This document shows, in pieces, positions 1 through 8,761 of a stretch of 64,000 bases of DNA (position 1 is its first letter; the number at the start of each line of letters is the position of its first letter). The notes under the pieces were generated by a model. That model made no database searches, was not told where the DNA came from, and was given only the letters and a program-made list of their open reading frames with translations. The position numbers and the translations under genes were made by a program. The DNA comes from Bacteroidota bacterium (GTDB lineage: Bacteria > Bacteroidota > Ignavibacteria > Ignavibacteriales > Ignavibacteriaceae): NCBI GenBank assembly GCA_021815405.1, contig JAKAGV010000017.1:1-64000 (forward strand). The letters are read 5' to 3'.

Positions 1-51
1 TCTCTCTTCTTCTGTCAGTTGTACTGCTGCTCTAGTGTTTTGTCTGCTCAT
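1..51 (-). CDS. Partial N-terminus, possible IS630-family transposase
   Basis: Only the first 17 codons lie in the window, starting at ATG 51 on the minus strand and running off the left edge. The start is preceded by an AAGGAAAGT ribosome-binding site. The peptide MSRQNTRAAVQLTEEER resembles the N-terminus of helix-turn-helix IS630-type transposases, in which a polar start precedes a TEEE-type helix. With 17 residues this is pattern recognition only; another HTH protein is possible. Confidence 0.4.
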   Translation of the reverse strand, partial: MSRQNTRAAVQLTEEER

Positions 52-94
52 ATACTTTCCTTTTTTTGCAGACTAATTTATTAATTTTATTCCA

Positions 95-124
95 ATGTAC
101 TACTATTTATAAAACCATGTACTA
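95..124. repeat. Direct repeat ATGTACTA, 22 bp apart
   Basis: ATGTACTA occurs at 95-102 and 117-124, between the partial left-edge gene and the histidine kinase. It could lie at the end of an insertion element or be a regulatory double site. The flanks do not show clear terminal inverted repeats inside the window. Confidence 0.3.
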
Positions 125-152
125 GGTTTATTATTTTCTAAATTAGAAGAAT

Positions 153-1751
153 TCATTTCACCTCCGTTGAATTATTCCGATTCATTAGGACTGTAAAAGT
201 TGTGCCTTTACCTTTTATACTTTTAACTGTAATTCCAGCATTGTTGATTTCTAAATATTTTTTTGTAAGTGCAAGCCCAAGCCCGTTTCCGTCAAACTTT
301 CTTGAATAACCAATTTCCTCTTGAGTAAACGGCTGAAAAAGCTTTGGCAAATAACTACTTGAAATTCCAATCCCCGTATCAATAATTTTTACTGAAATTT
401 TTTTAGGTGTATCCTCGCTAATTATTTCTACAAAACCCTTGTTTGTATACTTAACGGCATTATCAATTAGATTCTGAAATGCTTGTGTTAAAGTATATTT
501 ATCTGCAAAAATAAAACTATTTCTACTAATATTCTTATAATTGAGTTTTATTTTCTTCTCCTCAGCTATTGGTTTGAATTCCATAACCAAGTCGGTCAAT
601 AGTTTTTCAAGATCAAATTTTTCGTTTATTATTTCATAAGTGCCCGATTGAACCATAGACATATTTAATATTAAATCAATCGTTCTTAGCAATCTCCGGC
701 TGCTTGCATCAATAGTATCAAATTCTTTACTTAAATTTAGATTATTTACTTCTTGAAGTTTTTCTTTTATTAAAGAATTGTAACCTAAAATTATATTGGT
801 AGGTGTTCTTATTTCATGAGAAACTTGAGCAAGAAAAGCCGATTTCAGTCTATCAGATTCTTCTGCTTTTTCTTTAGCTTTGATTAATTGTTCGTGAGCC
901 AATTTCTTCTCATGGATATCGTTTATGGTCCCCGAAATACCTGTTATATTTAAATTGCCATCGAAAGTAATTCTTGCATTTATCTCTACCCATTTATAGT
1001 CGCCTTGTTTAGTTTTTATTCTTGATTCGAATAGAGAATAAGACTTCTTTTTATAAATTATCGAGACAAATTGGTCAGTAAACTTTTTTTTATCCTCCAG
1101 GTGAAAGTAGGAAAAAAGCGGCTTGCCAATACAGGACTTTATGTCGTATCCAGTCAAATCATTCCAGAAAGGATTAAGAAAAGTAAAAATACCGGCATCA
1201 TCGGTAGTAAAAATAACCTCCCGGACATTTTGGACTACTGATCTATATTTTTCTTCGCTCGCTCTGAGAGCATCTTCAGTTTGTTTGCGATCCGTAATAT
1301 CTATTGCTGTTCCAAGAAATCCTGCAAAATCATCATTAGGTAAAAATCTTGTAACTCCCCTTGTGAATATCCAACGAAATTTACCGTCTTTTCTTTTTAA
1401 CCTAAATTCGATTTCAAAATTTTTCTTTCTCTTAAATGCGACATTATAAGCTTTGAGAAAAGTATTTACATCATCCGGATGCATATTTTCCAGCCATCCA
1501 TTTCCGAGTTCATCAAGTATGGATCTTCCGGTAAAGCTTAACCACATTTTATTGAAATAAAAGAATTGCTTATCGGCACCAGAGATCCAAACCATAATTG
1601 GAGCGGTATCTGCCATTAAACTAAATCTTTCTTCGCTCTCAATTAAAGCATTCTCAAATTTTTCTTTCTCTTTAAAAACTTCATGCTTGATTTTATAATT
1701 GGTAGAATGAGGCAGCTTTATTTTTTTATTGCGTTCTTCAGAATTTTTCAT
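153..1751 (-). CDS. PAS-PAS sensor histidine kinase
   Basis: A 532-residue sensor kinase without obvious membrane segments, so probably cytoplasmic. Two PAS domains (about residues 38-155 and 165-285), each ending in a PAC-like segment with an I(D/N)DI motif, are followed by a short coiled coil. The HisKA domain carries the phospho-acceptor His312 in VSHEIRTP. The HATPase_c domain has N box NLIDNAVKYT, G1 DTGIGIS and G2 GNGLGLAL. The PAS domains should sense a small ligand or redox state. No response regulator or receiver domain is adjacent, so this is an orphan kinase and its partner is unknown. ATG start. Family assignment is secure; the signal is not known. Confidence 0.93.
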   Translation of the reverse strand: MKNSEERNKKIKLPHSTNYKIKHEVFKEKEKFENALIESEERFSLMADTAPIMVWISGADKQFFYFNKMWLSFTGRSILDELGNGWLENMHPDDVNTFLKAYNVAFKRKKNFEIEFRLKRKDGKFRWIFTRGVTRFLPNDDFAGFLGTAIDITDRKQTEDALRASEEKYRSVVQNVREVIFTTDDAGIFTFLNPFWNDLTGYDIKSCIGKPLFSYFHLEDKKKFTDQFVSIIYKKKSYSLFESRIKTKQGDYKWVEINARITFDGNLNITGISGTINDIHEKKLAHEQLIKAKEKAEESDRLKSAFLAQVSHEIRTPTNIILGYNSLIKEKLQEVNNLNLSKEFDTIDASSRRLLRTIDLILNMSMVQSGTYEIINEKFDLEKLLTDLVMEFKPIAEEKKIKLNYKNISRNSFIFADKYTLTQAFQNLIDNAVKYTNKGFVEIISEDTPKKISVKIIDTGIGISSSYLPKLFQPFTQEEIGYSRKFDGNGLGLALTKKYLEINNAGITVKSIKGKGTTFTVLMNRNNSTEVK

Positions 1752-1768
1752 TATTTAATTTTGAGGAA

Positions 1769-2539
1769 TTAAAGTGGGAAACCAACATTTAATTGTATCA
1801 CGGCATTAAAGCCGCCCGATGCTATAAAATTTCTCATCGGCTGGTTAGAGTTTTCAACAGCCGGCATTTCAGCAGCTGAGTCATCGGCTTTCATTTTATC
1901 TATTGAGAAAAATGTATAACCCGCTAAGCCTTCAATGCTGACATATTGCTCAATGATATCAAGAATAAATCCGGTGCCTACAGAATACCCCAAAACATAT
2001 TTTTCGTTATTATATTTTTTTATAACTGTTGTAGGACCCGGAAGATTCAAAGTGTTTGTAAAGGTTACAGTATTAAAAAGCACAGCAGCATCAATTACCT
2101 TCCAACTCAAACCTCCAACAATTGAAGTCCCTAGATCAAGACCAAGTCCCCAATTAGTTAAATTTAATTGATAAGTTGAATTTGAAGTACCTTGAGCAGT
2201 AATCATTGAAGCAGAATTTTTTTCGTTGAGTGCTTGATAAAATCCTTTTGTAGTTAGAATAAATCCTTTGATATTAGCTCGGAAAAAATTTATCCCGACT
2301 CGATAACCCTGAGCCTTTCCAAATTTTCTCATTGGAGAACTGAGAGAATCTTTATTGTCTAAGTTATAAGTCGAAACATAATCGTTTAATCCTTTGGCAT
2401 CGAATTCTTGATAAGAATATCCGCCGTAACCGCCAACAAAACCCAAACAGCCGAAGCCGAATGTTTGTGGAAATATATTTTGAACAACTGTCAGACAGTA
2501 AAAAGCAATCAGCAATGCGATTGACTTTTTCAGTATCAT
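1769..2539 (-). CDS. Secreted or outer-membrane protein of unknown function
   Basis: A 256-residue protein with an N-terminal signal peptide (MILKKSIALLIAFYCLTVVQ, likely cut after IFPQ). The mature part is rich in Gly, Asn and aromatic residues with alternating patterns, as in small outer-membrane beta barrels. A GFGCLGFVGGYGGY segment follows the cleavage region. It lies 17 bp upstream of the sensor kinase gene on the same strand, so co-transcription is likely. A GAGGTTTTATG ribosome-binding site supports this ATG. No domain is recognised; an outer-membrane beta-barrel is the best guess. Confidence 0.7.
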   Translation of the reverse strand: MILKKSIALLIAFYCLTVVQNIFPQTFGFGCLGFVGGYGGYSYQEFDAKGLNDYVSTYNLDNKDSLSSPMRKFGKAQGYRVGINFFRANIKGFILTTKGFYQALNEKNSASMITAQGTSNSTYQLNLTNWGLGLDLGTSIVGGLSWKVIDAAVLFNTVTFTNTLNLPGPTTVIKKYNNEKYVLGYSVGTGFILDIIEQYVSIEGLAGYTFFSIDKMKADDSAAEMPAVENSNQPMRNFIASGGFNAVIQLNVGFPL

Positions 2540-2611
2540 AAAACCTCAAATCGATTGCATGAGAAACTTAACAATAAATTGCATAAAATGGAATTGTTGG
2601 ATTAAATATCT

Positions 2612-3898
2612 TTATGAAGCAGTTTCTAATCGTTGATTTTTTTTTGCAATCCCTTTTTCCAAACCATGTCCGTGTACACTCAGTTCTGCTCTTCTCAAAA
2701 GAAATGAAAAAAGCATTCCGAGGAAACCTAGAATCGAAAAAATCCACATTCCCATAGTGTAACCACCGCTAAAATCATTGGACCAGCCAATTACAAGATT
2801 GAATCCGGCAAGACCAATATTTTGAATCATCGTCATTAAACCGTAAGCAGTTCCCAGCTTGGATTCATCAACAATTATGGCAACTGACGGCCACATTACT
2901 GCCGGTATTAAAGAAAAAGACAATCCCATCAGTGCCATTGGAATGAATAAATTTATTTTAGTATAAGCCATCAGCAAATAAACCGGGATTAGTATGATCG
3001 AGCCAAACATCATTAACAAGGAACGCTTGCCGAAGTAGTCAGCAAATAACCCAAACAACGGCGTTAAAATCATAGCGGAAAGTGTGAGCATACTTGAAAG
3101 GAATCCACCGAACTCTCTCGTTGTTCCATGAACTTCCATAAAGAATTTTACAGCGAATGTTTGGAAGGGAAAAATTCCTGAATAGAAAGTAACACAAAGC
3201 ATCACCACGAACCAGTATGATTTTGAAAAAGAAAAAATTTCTTTAAAAATAATTTTTTCCTGCTTGGGAATTTCTTTTAAAGTGAAATTCTTTCCTGCAT
3301 AGACATCCATACCCCAATAAATTACAACAGCAACAATAGAAATTGTAGCAGTTGCAACCGAGACTAATAAAGGTTTTTGCCAGTAACTATAAAAAGAATT
3401 TCCCCAAGTTGGAGAATTTAAAGCCGCAAATGAGCCAAGCCGCGCTAACGTTAAATTTAAACCGAAAGCAAATGAAAGCTCCTTGCCTTTAAACCATCTG
3501 CCGATGATTGTTGTAACCGCGACGATTAAAGATTCTGCTCCAAGTCCGAAAATCAATCTGCCTGCTGCCATAACTTCCAAAGTTCCGCTTGAAGCAGTAA
3601 TTGCAGCCCCAAGAAGACAAAGCAATCCAAATATAAAAGTTGAAATTCTTGTCCCAATTTTATCAATTATAATACCTCCGATTAGAACCATAAAGACGTT
3701 GGGAATACTATAAATGGCGTTCAAAAGACCAATATTAGAATCGGAAAAATGAAGTTGCTTTGCCAGGAGGTCTGCCAATGGGCTAATGCTGTCGTAAACG
3801 TAATAATTCCCAAACATCGCCACACTGACGAACAGTAAAATCATCCATCTGAATATACGGGAAGGTTCAGGTTTAATCGCGGTAGAGGTTAAATTCAT
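2612..3898 (-). CDS. MFS transporter, MFSD1-like (possible dipeptide carrier)
   Basis: A 428-residue major facilitator with about 12 membrane helices. The first half follows the layout of animal MFSD1: RWMILLFVS in helix 1, LNAIYSIPN in helix 2, GGIIIDKIGTR in the 2-3 loop, AAGRLIFGLGAESL in helix 4, and RWFKGKELSFAFG before helix 5. MFSD1 is a lysosomal dipeptide transporter, which is notable because a dipeptidase and an oligopeptide transporter are encoded directly upstream on the same strand. The substrate is therefore inferred, from family resemblance and context only. ATG start with GGAACTAAT upstream. It is separated from pepD by a 25-bp perfect palindrome, so it may have its own promoter. 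Confidence 0.85.
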   Translation of the reverse strand: MNLTSTAIKPEPSRIFRWMILLFVSVAMFGNYYVYDSISPLADLLAKQLHFSDSNIGLLNAIYSIPNVFMVLIGGIIIDKIGTRISTFIFGLLCLLGAAITASSGTLEVMAAGRLIFGLGAESLIVAVTTIIGRWFKGKELSFAFGLNLTLARLGSFAALNSPTWGNSFYSYWQKPLLVSVATATISIVAVVIYWGMDVYAGKNFTLKEIPKQEKIIFKEIFSFSKSYWFVVMLCVTFYSGIFPFQTFAVKFFMEVHGTTREFGGFLSSMLTLSAMILTPLFGLFADYFGKRSLLMMFGSIILIPVYLLMAYTKINLFIPMALMGLSFSLIPAVMWPSVAIIVDESKLGTAYGLMTMIQNIGLAGFNLVIGWSNDFSGGYTMGMWIFSILGFLGMLFSFLLRRAELSVHGHGLEKGIAKKNQRLETAS

Positions 3899-3925
3899 AT
3901 TAGTTCCACTTTATAGAAATTATTC

Positions 3926-3950
3926 GGAGATACACTTAAAGTGTATCTCC
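3926..3950. terminator. 12-bp perfect palindrome between pepD and the MFS gene
   Basis: GGAGATACACTT at 3926-3937 and its exact complement at 3939-3950 flank a single A. The structure starts 28 bp upstream of the MFS start and 9 bp past the pepD stop. It may terminate the pepD operon; there is no long T run, so an operator for the MFS gene is the alternative. Confidence 0.5.
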
Positions 3951-3958
3951 TATTGAAA

Positions 3959-5419
3959 TCAGTTCTGAGGAATATTTTTTAAAACGTTGTTGAGAAGATT
4001 CCAGAATTTCTCAACAGTACTTATCTGTACTCTTTCATCTGGTGAGTGCGCACCGATTATTGTTGGTCCGAAAGAAATCATATCCATTTCAGGATAGCGC
4101 TCATTTATTATTCCGCATTCAAGTCCTGCATGGATTGCTTTAACTTCTGGAGCTGTTCCGTATAAATCCGAATAAACTTTTTTCAAAACACCAAGAACTG
4201 GTGATTTAATATTCGGGTTCCATCCGGGATATCCGTCTGATTGCTTCACATCAGCTTTAGCAAGTTTGAACAATGCTGAAATAGAATTTGAAATATCGTT
4301 CTTTTCAGATTCAACAGAACTGCGCTGACTAAGAATAACGTCAACTGTTTTCCCTTTTGTTGATACAACTGCTAAGTTAGTAGATGTTTCAACCAGACCT
4401 TCGATATCCGCACTCATTTTAATAACGCCGTTCTGAACAGTATAAAGAGAGTTGATCAAATTTGTTGCAGTAGGTTTATCGAATACTTTTGCGCGCGATT
4501 TAGTTTCCGAAGCGGCAACATTTAAATTTGGTTCTACGGTTGCAAGTTCAAACTTCACTATTTTATTATATTCCTCTACGTAAGCAAGAACTTCTGCAGA
4601 TTGCTTAGTTGCAACTCTGATAATGGAAAGGCATTCACGTGGTATTGCATTGTGTTTACTTCCGCCGTTGATGCTTGCAAGACGAATTCCAAATTTATAA
4701 TTTAATTCGTGAAGAAGCCTTGCCATAATTTTTATCGCATTTCCTTTTCCGGTATTTATATCCAAACCGGAATGACCGCCTTTCAATCCAATGACTTTCA
4801 ATTCAAGAGCAGTTGTATTTGTAGGCGCATCTGCTGGATTGAATTTGAATTTAACATAAGTATTCTGACCACCTGCACAGCCTATATATAATGCACCATC
4901 TTCTTCAGAATCCAGATTAAGAAGAATTTTAGCCTTGAGCCATCCGGGCTTCAATGCCTGTGCACCAAATAATCCCGTCTCTTCATCAAGTGTGAATAGT
5001 GCCTCGAGTGGACCATGCTCAACTTCTTTTGATTCAATGACAGCAAGTGCAGCTGCAATGCCTATTCCATTATCCGATCCAAGTGTTGTTCCTTGAGCCT
5101 TAACCCAATCTCCATCTACATATGGAGAAATTGGATCTTTGTTCCAATCGTGCTGAACATCGTTATTTTTTTCCGCAACCATATCAAGATGACCTTGAAG
5201 AACTACTGGTGTTAAATTTTCTTTCCCAGGCGTTGCCGGTTTTCTAATTAAAATGTTTCCAAATTCATCTTTTAATGTTTCGAAATTGTTCCTTTTACCT
5301 ACAGACATAACATAACCCGCAATCCTCTCCTCTTTGCGAGAAGGACGCGGATACTTGCAGATTTCTTCGAAGTGGTTCCATACCGCTTCAGGTTTTAAAT
5401 GACCTAGAATGTTTCCCAT
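3959..5419 (-). CDS. pepD: Aminoacyl-histidine dipeptidase (Xaa-His dipeptidase)
   Basis: A 486-residue M20 (PepD/PepV) metallopeptidase, the normal length for PepD. It hydrolyses dipeptides such as beta-alanyl-histidine and other Xaa-His substrates in the cytoplasm using two metal ions. Visible metal-site motifs: HLD at residues 77-79, the bridging Asp116 in GSDNGIGIA, and the catalytic pair in LDEETGLFGA (about 144-153). A central lid/dimerisation domain occupies about 200-390. The C-terminal part has the HAGLECG metal-binding segment. The gene starts one base after the stop of the PqqD-like gene, with GGAG of its ribosome-binding site inside that gene, so it is translationally linked to the OPT-PqqD operon: import followed by hydrolysis of peptides. 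Confidence 0.93.
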   Translation of the reverse strand: MGNILGHLKPEAVWNHFEEICKYPRPSRKEERIAGYVMSVGKRNNFETLKDEFGNILIRKPATPGKENLTPVVLQGHLDMVAEKNNDVQHDWNKDPISPYVDGDWVKAQGTTLGSDNGIGIAAALAVIESKEVEHGPLEALFTLDEETGLFGAQALKPGWLKAKILLNLDSEEDGALYIGCAGGQNTYVKFKFNPADAPTNTTALELKVIGLKGGHSGLDINTGKGNAIKIMARLLHELNYKFGIRLASINGGSKHNAIPRECLSIIRVATKQSAEVLAYVEEYNKIVKFELATVEPNLNVAASETKSRAKVFDKPTATNLINSLYTVQNGVIKMSADIEGLVETSTNLAVVSTKGKTVDVILSQRSSVESEKNDISNSISALFKLAKADVKQSDGYPGWNPNIKSPVLGVLKKVYSDLYGTAPEVKAIHAGLECGIINERYPEMDMISFGPTIIGAHSPDERVQISTVEKFWNLLNNVLKNIPQN

Positions 5420-5420
5420 A

Positions 5421-5804
5421 TCAATCTCCTTCAGATTTAATTTCGTTAAATGATATATAACCTTGAAGATATAGATTTGTTAAGAATTTTGTCAGCCGTT
5501 CTTCAACCGGCTGAATTTTATCACCGAATTTTTCCACCAATTTTTTACAGATAGCAGTAACGTTCCTATTGCCGTTTAGCAATTGCCAAACCTCGGAGCC
5601 AAATTCATCAAGCTTAATGCGGATATTCATCGGCTTACCTAATTGCTTTATAATGTTAATCGCAAATTCCTTTTTGAATTTGGGAACAATTATCGTAACT
5701 CTTCCATTTGAGTCTACTTCTTCATCATAAATTTTGAAAGGAGTAATTTCCATATAATTTACTTTTTTCAAAATTCTTCTTCGTTCGTAAAAGCTTAACG
5801 GCAT
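5421..5804 (-). CDS. PqqD-family protein
   Basis: A 127-residue protein. The last ~65 residues match the PqqD fold (RiPP recognition-element type winged helix): GSEVWQLLNGNRNVTAI, then KLVEKFGD, then LTKFLTNLYLQGYISF. The N-terminal half contains a conserved-looking VDSNGRVTIIVPKFK segment. PqqD proteins bind leader peptides for radical SAM enzymes, but no such enzyme or precursor is nearby. Here it sits between an oligopeptide transporter and a dipeptidase and may bind peptides. The ATG at 5804 has GGAAAG upstream; a later ATG at 5753 has no good ribosome-binding site. Function unknown. Confidence 0.75.
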   Translation of the reverse strand: MPLSFYERRRILKKVNYMEITPFKIYDEEVDSNGRVTIIVPKFKKEFAINIIKQLGKPMNIRIKLDEFGSEVWQLLNGNRNVTAICKKLVEKFGDKIQPVEERLTKFLTNLYLQGYISFNEIKSEGD

Positions 5805-5813
5805 TTTCTTTCC

Positions 5814-5843
5814 AAAAAAATTTGTCCCGATTTTTATTGGGAC
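5814..5843 (-). terminator. Hairpin with T run after the OPT gene
   Basis: On the minus strand a GTCCC...GGGAC stem (5839-5843 with 5824-5828, extended by wobble pairs) is followed by a run of seven Ts (5820-5814). It directly follows the OPT stop and may reduce transcription into the PqqD-like and pepD genes. Confidence 0.6.
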
Positions 5844-5855
5844 GGTTAAAACATG

Positions 5856-7805
5856 TTACATTGATACTGATGGCGGAGCCGGCTCATCCGGGCTTCCAGC
5901 ATTCTTTAATGAGTACTTAACCAGCAGCCATCCAATGAAAATGAAAATTATAATACTTATCCAGAAAGTTGGATGCTCAAAGAATGAAAATAGTGGAACC
6001 TCTCCAAACTTGAGCCCCGCAAATAGAAGCCCGATCAAGGCTTCTCCGGCTATAAGTCCTGCGGCAATTAATATTCCTCGGTTTTCTACTCTAGTTTTCT
6101 GTGCAGCATTATATTTTCGTTTTGTACTTGTTAAATCTACGATTCCTTTAACCAAACCACCGATAAAAATTGCAAACGTTGTTCCAAGCGGAAGATACAT
6201 TCCAACGCTTACAAGCATAGGACTTTTTACATTCATCATAATGAAACCCACGCCCATCAACATTCCGGCAAAAATTAAAATCCATTCCATCTGTCCGGAC
6301 ACAATTCCTTTGGCAAGAATTGCCATCAAGCTAGCTTGAGGTGCAGGAAGGTTAGCACCGCCGAATCCGGTACCACCGCTTCTAATATCGCCTTCATGCA
6401 AAATAAAAATAGGAATGAACATAACTGCTGAAGCAACTACCAATCCGATTAAATCTCCAACCTGCATTTTCCAAGGAGTACCGCCTAGGATATGACCGGC
6501 TTTCAAATCTTGAAGCATCTCACCTGCAACTGCTGCCGCAACACAAACAACCGCCGCAACTCCTAAAACCGCGGCAACACCTTGAGTTCCAGACATTCCC
6601 AAAAGAACCATCAGTAATGCTGCAACAACTAACGTAGATAATGTTAAACCGCTAATTGGATTATTGCTTGAACCGATAATTCCGACGAGATATCCGGAAA
6701 CTGCCGCAAAGAAAAATCCAGCGATTATCATTACTATGGTAGCAACTAAAGCTGCAGTAATGTTTTGTGCAAAGAAGTTGTAGATAAAAAATGTAGCTAC
6801 ACCTACAGCAAGAATACCAACAATAACCCAATTGAAACTAATATCTTTGTCAGTTCTTGCAGTATGATGCTCACCAGCGGCAGCTTTTTTTACGTCACCG
6901 ATAGAACGAGCAATACCTGCAAGTAAACTCTTACGCATTTTCCACAAAGTATATGCAGCACCAACAAGCATTCCGCCTATTGCAATTGGTCTTACATCAT
7001 CTTGCCATGCTTTTATAATAGCACCAGTATAATCCATACCTGCTGGTAATCCGTTTCCATATTTAAAGTATGCGATAATTGGAGCTAACAATCCCCAAGC
7101 TAAAACACCGCCGCTAAAATTCAATGCAGCTAAATTAGGACCGATAATAAAACCGACTCCCATATAGGCTGGACTAACATCCGGAGACTGAAAAAGAATT
7201 CCTCCTTTAGTAAGATTGATTAATTTTTGATATGAAGTAGCGAATAAATTGAATTGACCTAATGCCTGAATAGCAGCACCTATTCCCATAGCGCTGAATA
7301 AAAATCCGGAACCACTAGAACCATGGCTTCCTGCTTTATGAATTTCCGCTGCTGCTATCGATTCAGGGAATGGAAGCTCAACATCTTCTACCATTACTCT
7401 TCTTAAAAGAGCTACAAACATAATTCCAAGCACACCACCCGCAACCATTATTGCAGTTGAAATTGCATAATGACCTGCCGAATAAAATGGATTCCAAATC
7501 CCAGCTATATAAAAAGCCGGTAAGGTAAAAATTGCACCGGCTGCAATTGATTCGCCGATTGAACCAACAGTTCTAGCAAAGTTTTCTTCAAGTATAGTCC
7601 CTTTCATTAATTTTATAATTGCCATTCCAATAACTGCCGCCGGATAGGTAGCGGCTATTGTCATGCCTGCTTTTAGTCCCAAATAAGCATTTGCAGCTCC
7701 CAACACAACAGCCATAACAAGCCCAATAATAAGTGCTCTGATAGTAAATTCAGCCATGTGGGTTTCAGGTGAGACAAAAGGTACAAACGGTTTTTGTTCC
7801 GGCAT
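5856..7805 (-). CDS. OPT-family oligopeptide transporter
   Basis: A 649-residue integral membrane protein with about 14-16 hydrophobic helices. The N-terminal segment AEFTIRALIIGLVMAV, then NAYLGLKAGMTIAATYPAAVIGM, is the signature of bacterial OPT (YSL/OPT_sf) carriers. The family imports oligopeptides or metal-chelate complexes with protons. An internal EMLQDLKAGHILGGTPWKMQ segment is also typical. ATG with GGAG ribosome-binding site. It is the first gene of a same-strand group with a PqqD-like protein and PepD, pointing to peptide rather than siderophore uptake; that substrate choice is inferred. Confidence 0.92.
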   Translation of the reverse strand: MPEQKPFVPFVSPETHMAEFTIRALIIGLVMAVVLGAANAYLGLKAGMTIAATYPAAVIGMAIIKLMKGTILEENFARTVGSIGESIAAGAIFTLPAFYIAGIWNPFYSAGHYAISTAIMVAGGVLGIMFVALLRRVMVEDVELPFPESIAAAEIHKAGSHGSSGSGFLFSAMGIGAAIQALGQFNLFATSYQKLINLTKGGILFQSPDVSPAYMGVGFIIGPNLAALNFSGGVLAWGLLAPIIAYFKYGNGLPAGMDYTGAIIKAWQDDVRPIAIGGMLVGAAYTLWKMRKSLLAGIARSIGDVKKAAAGEHHTARTDKDISFNWVIVGILAVGVATFFIYNFFAQNITAALVATIVMIIAGFFFAAVSGYLVGIIGSSNNPISGLTLSTLVVAALLMVLLGMSGTQGVAAVLGVAAVVCVAAAVAGEMLQDLKAGHILGGTPWKMQVGDLIGLVVASAVMFIPIFILHEGDIRSGGTGFGGANLPAPQASLMAILAKGIVSGQMEWILIFAGMLMGVGFIMMNVKSPMLVSVGMYLPLGTTFAIFIGGLVKGIVDLTSTKRKYNAAQKTRVENRGILIAAGLIAGEALIGLLFAGLKFGEVPLFSFFEHPTFWISIIIFIFIGWLLVKYSLKNAGSPDEPAPPSVSM

Positions 7806-7893
7806 ATACTGCTCCTTTAGATCGTTAAAGAATCATAGATTTTTGTTTTTGACAAAATAAAAATTGTCCTAAAATTTTGCGCTAAATATAAAG

Positions 7894-7916
7894 AGGTTAT
7901 TTTTTGAGAACAACCT
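7894..7916 (-). terminator. Possible terminator of the SatD operon
   Basis: AGGTT at 7894-7898 pairs with AACCT at 7912-7916; both sides are T/A rich. On the minus strand it lies about 45 bp past the TIGR02757 gene. The stem is short, so this is tentative. Confidence 0.35.
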
Positions 7917-7960
7917 TTTTTTCAAAAAATTATTCAATATTTTTCTAATTATTGCTATAA

Positions 7961-8761
7961 TTAAAATTCAAGTTTCCTCATTCCTATATGGCAAATTGCG
8001 AAGTCGTATTTAACCGGGTCAGATGAGTCAAACTTTTTGAGATTCTCTGTAATTTCTTCAGCCATTGCCCAACTCGTATTTTTTCTTTTAGTAAGATTTA
8101 GCGATTGACAAATTCTAGCTACATGAGTGTCGACAGGAATAATCAGTTTATTTGTTGGTATTTCATTCCATAATCCGAAATCAAGTTCATCTTTTCTAAC
8201 CATCCAGCGGAGAAATAAATTCATTCTTTTACAGGCGCTTCCTAATTCTGGTAACGGAAACATAAACTTAAAACCTGGGCTAACAGTTCCACCATTTCTA
8301 TTCAAAGCATAGTTTATAAAATAATCGGAAAACTTCGTAATTGAATTTTTTATTTGCCCGTCTTCGTTATAAAAAATTTGGAAAAGATTTTTAAGCGAAT
8401 CATATTGATGATAAACATAGCCTAAAATATTGAAGAGAAGAGAAATATCATTTTCCGTATAAAAACGGTGCTTCAATCCGCCGAGGTCAAAAGATTTTTT
8501 TTTATTATAAAAGCTGGTAATAAATTTGTACGGCTGCTTATCCGTAATTACTAGAATTTTATTAAGAGTATTAATAATTTGATTTACATTACCATAAGCA
8601 AATACAGAAGCGATAAAACCGATAACCTCGATGTCTTTTTCATCATCAAATAAATGGAGGAATTGAAGCGGGTCCGGAGAGATTTTGGTTCTATCAAATG
8701 CTTTGTAATGGAAATCTAATTTTTGTTTTAATGTCATTCTGAAGTTCTGGAAATGGTTCAA
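7961..8761 (-). CDS. TIGR02757 (DUF2400) family protein
   Basis: A 266-residue cytosolic protein of the TIGR02757/DUF2400 family, seen mostly in the Bacteroidota-Chlorobi group. It contains family segments LHLFDDEKDIEVIGFIAS, KRMNLFLRWMVRKD and IPVDTHVARICQ. The last resembles the HhH-GPD DNA glycosylase core, where an Asp follows a helix-hairpin-helix, but no activity is established. The longest frame begins at TTG 8761 and overlaps the previous stop as TTGA; an ATG at 8737 is an alternative. It is the last gene of the SatD operon. Confidence 0.88.
   Translation of the reverse strand: MNHFQNFRMTLKQKLDFHYKAFDRTKISPDPLQFLHLFDDEKDIEVIGFIASVFAYGNVNQIINTLNKILVITDKQPYKFITSFYNKKKSFDLGGLKHRFYTENDISLLFNILGYVYHQYDSLKNLFQIFYNEDGQIKNSITKFSDYFINYALNRNGGTVSPGFKFMFPLPELGSACKRMNLFLRWMVRKDELDFGLWNEIPTNKLIIPVDTHVARICQSLNLTKRKNTSWAMAEEITENLKKFDSSDPVKYDFAICHIGMRKLEF

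Noticed and set aside
5421-5804. RiPP biosynthesis locus because of a PqqD-like gene
   Set aside because: No radical SAM enzyme and no precursor-like peptide was found near it.
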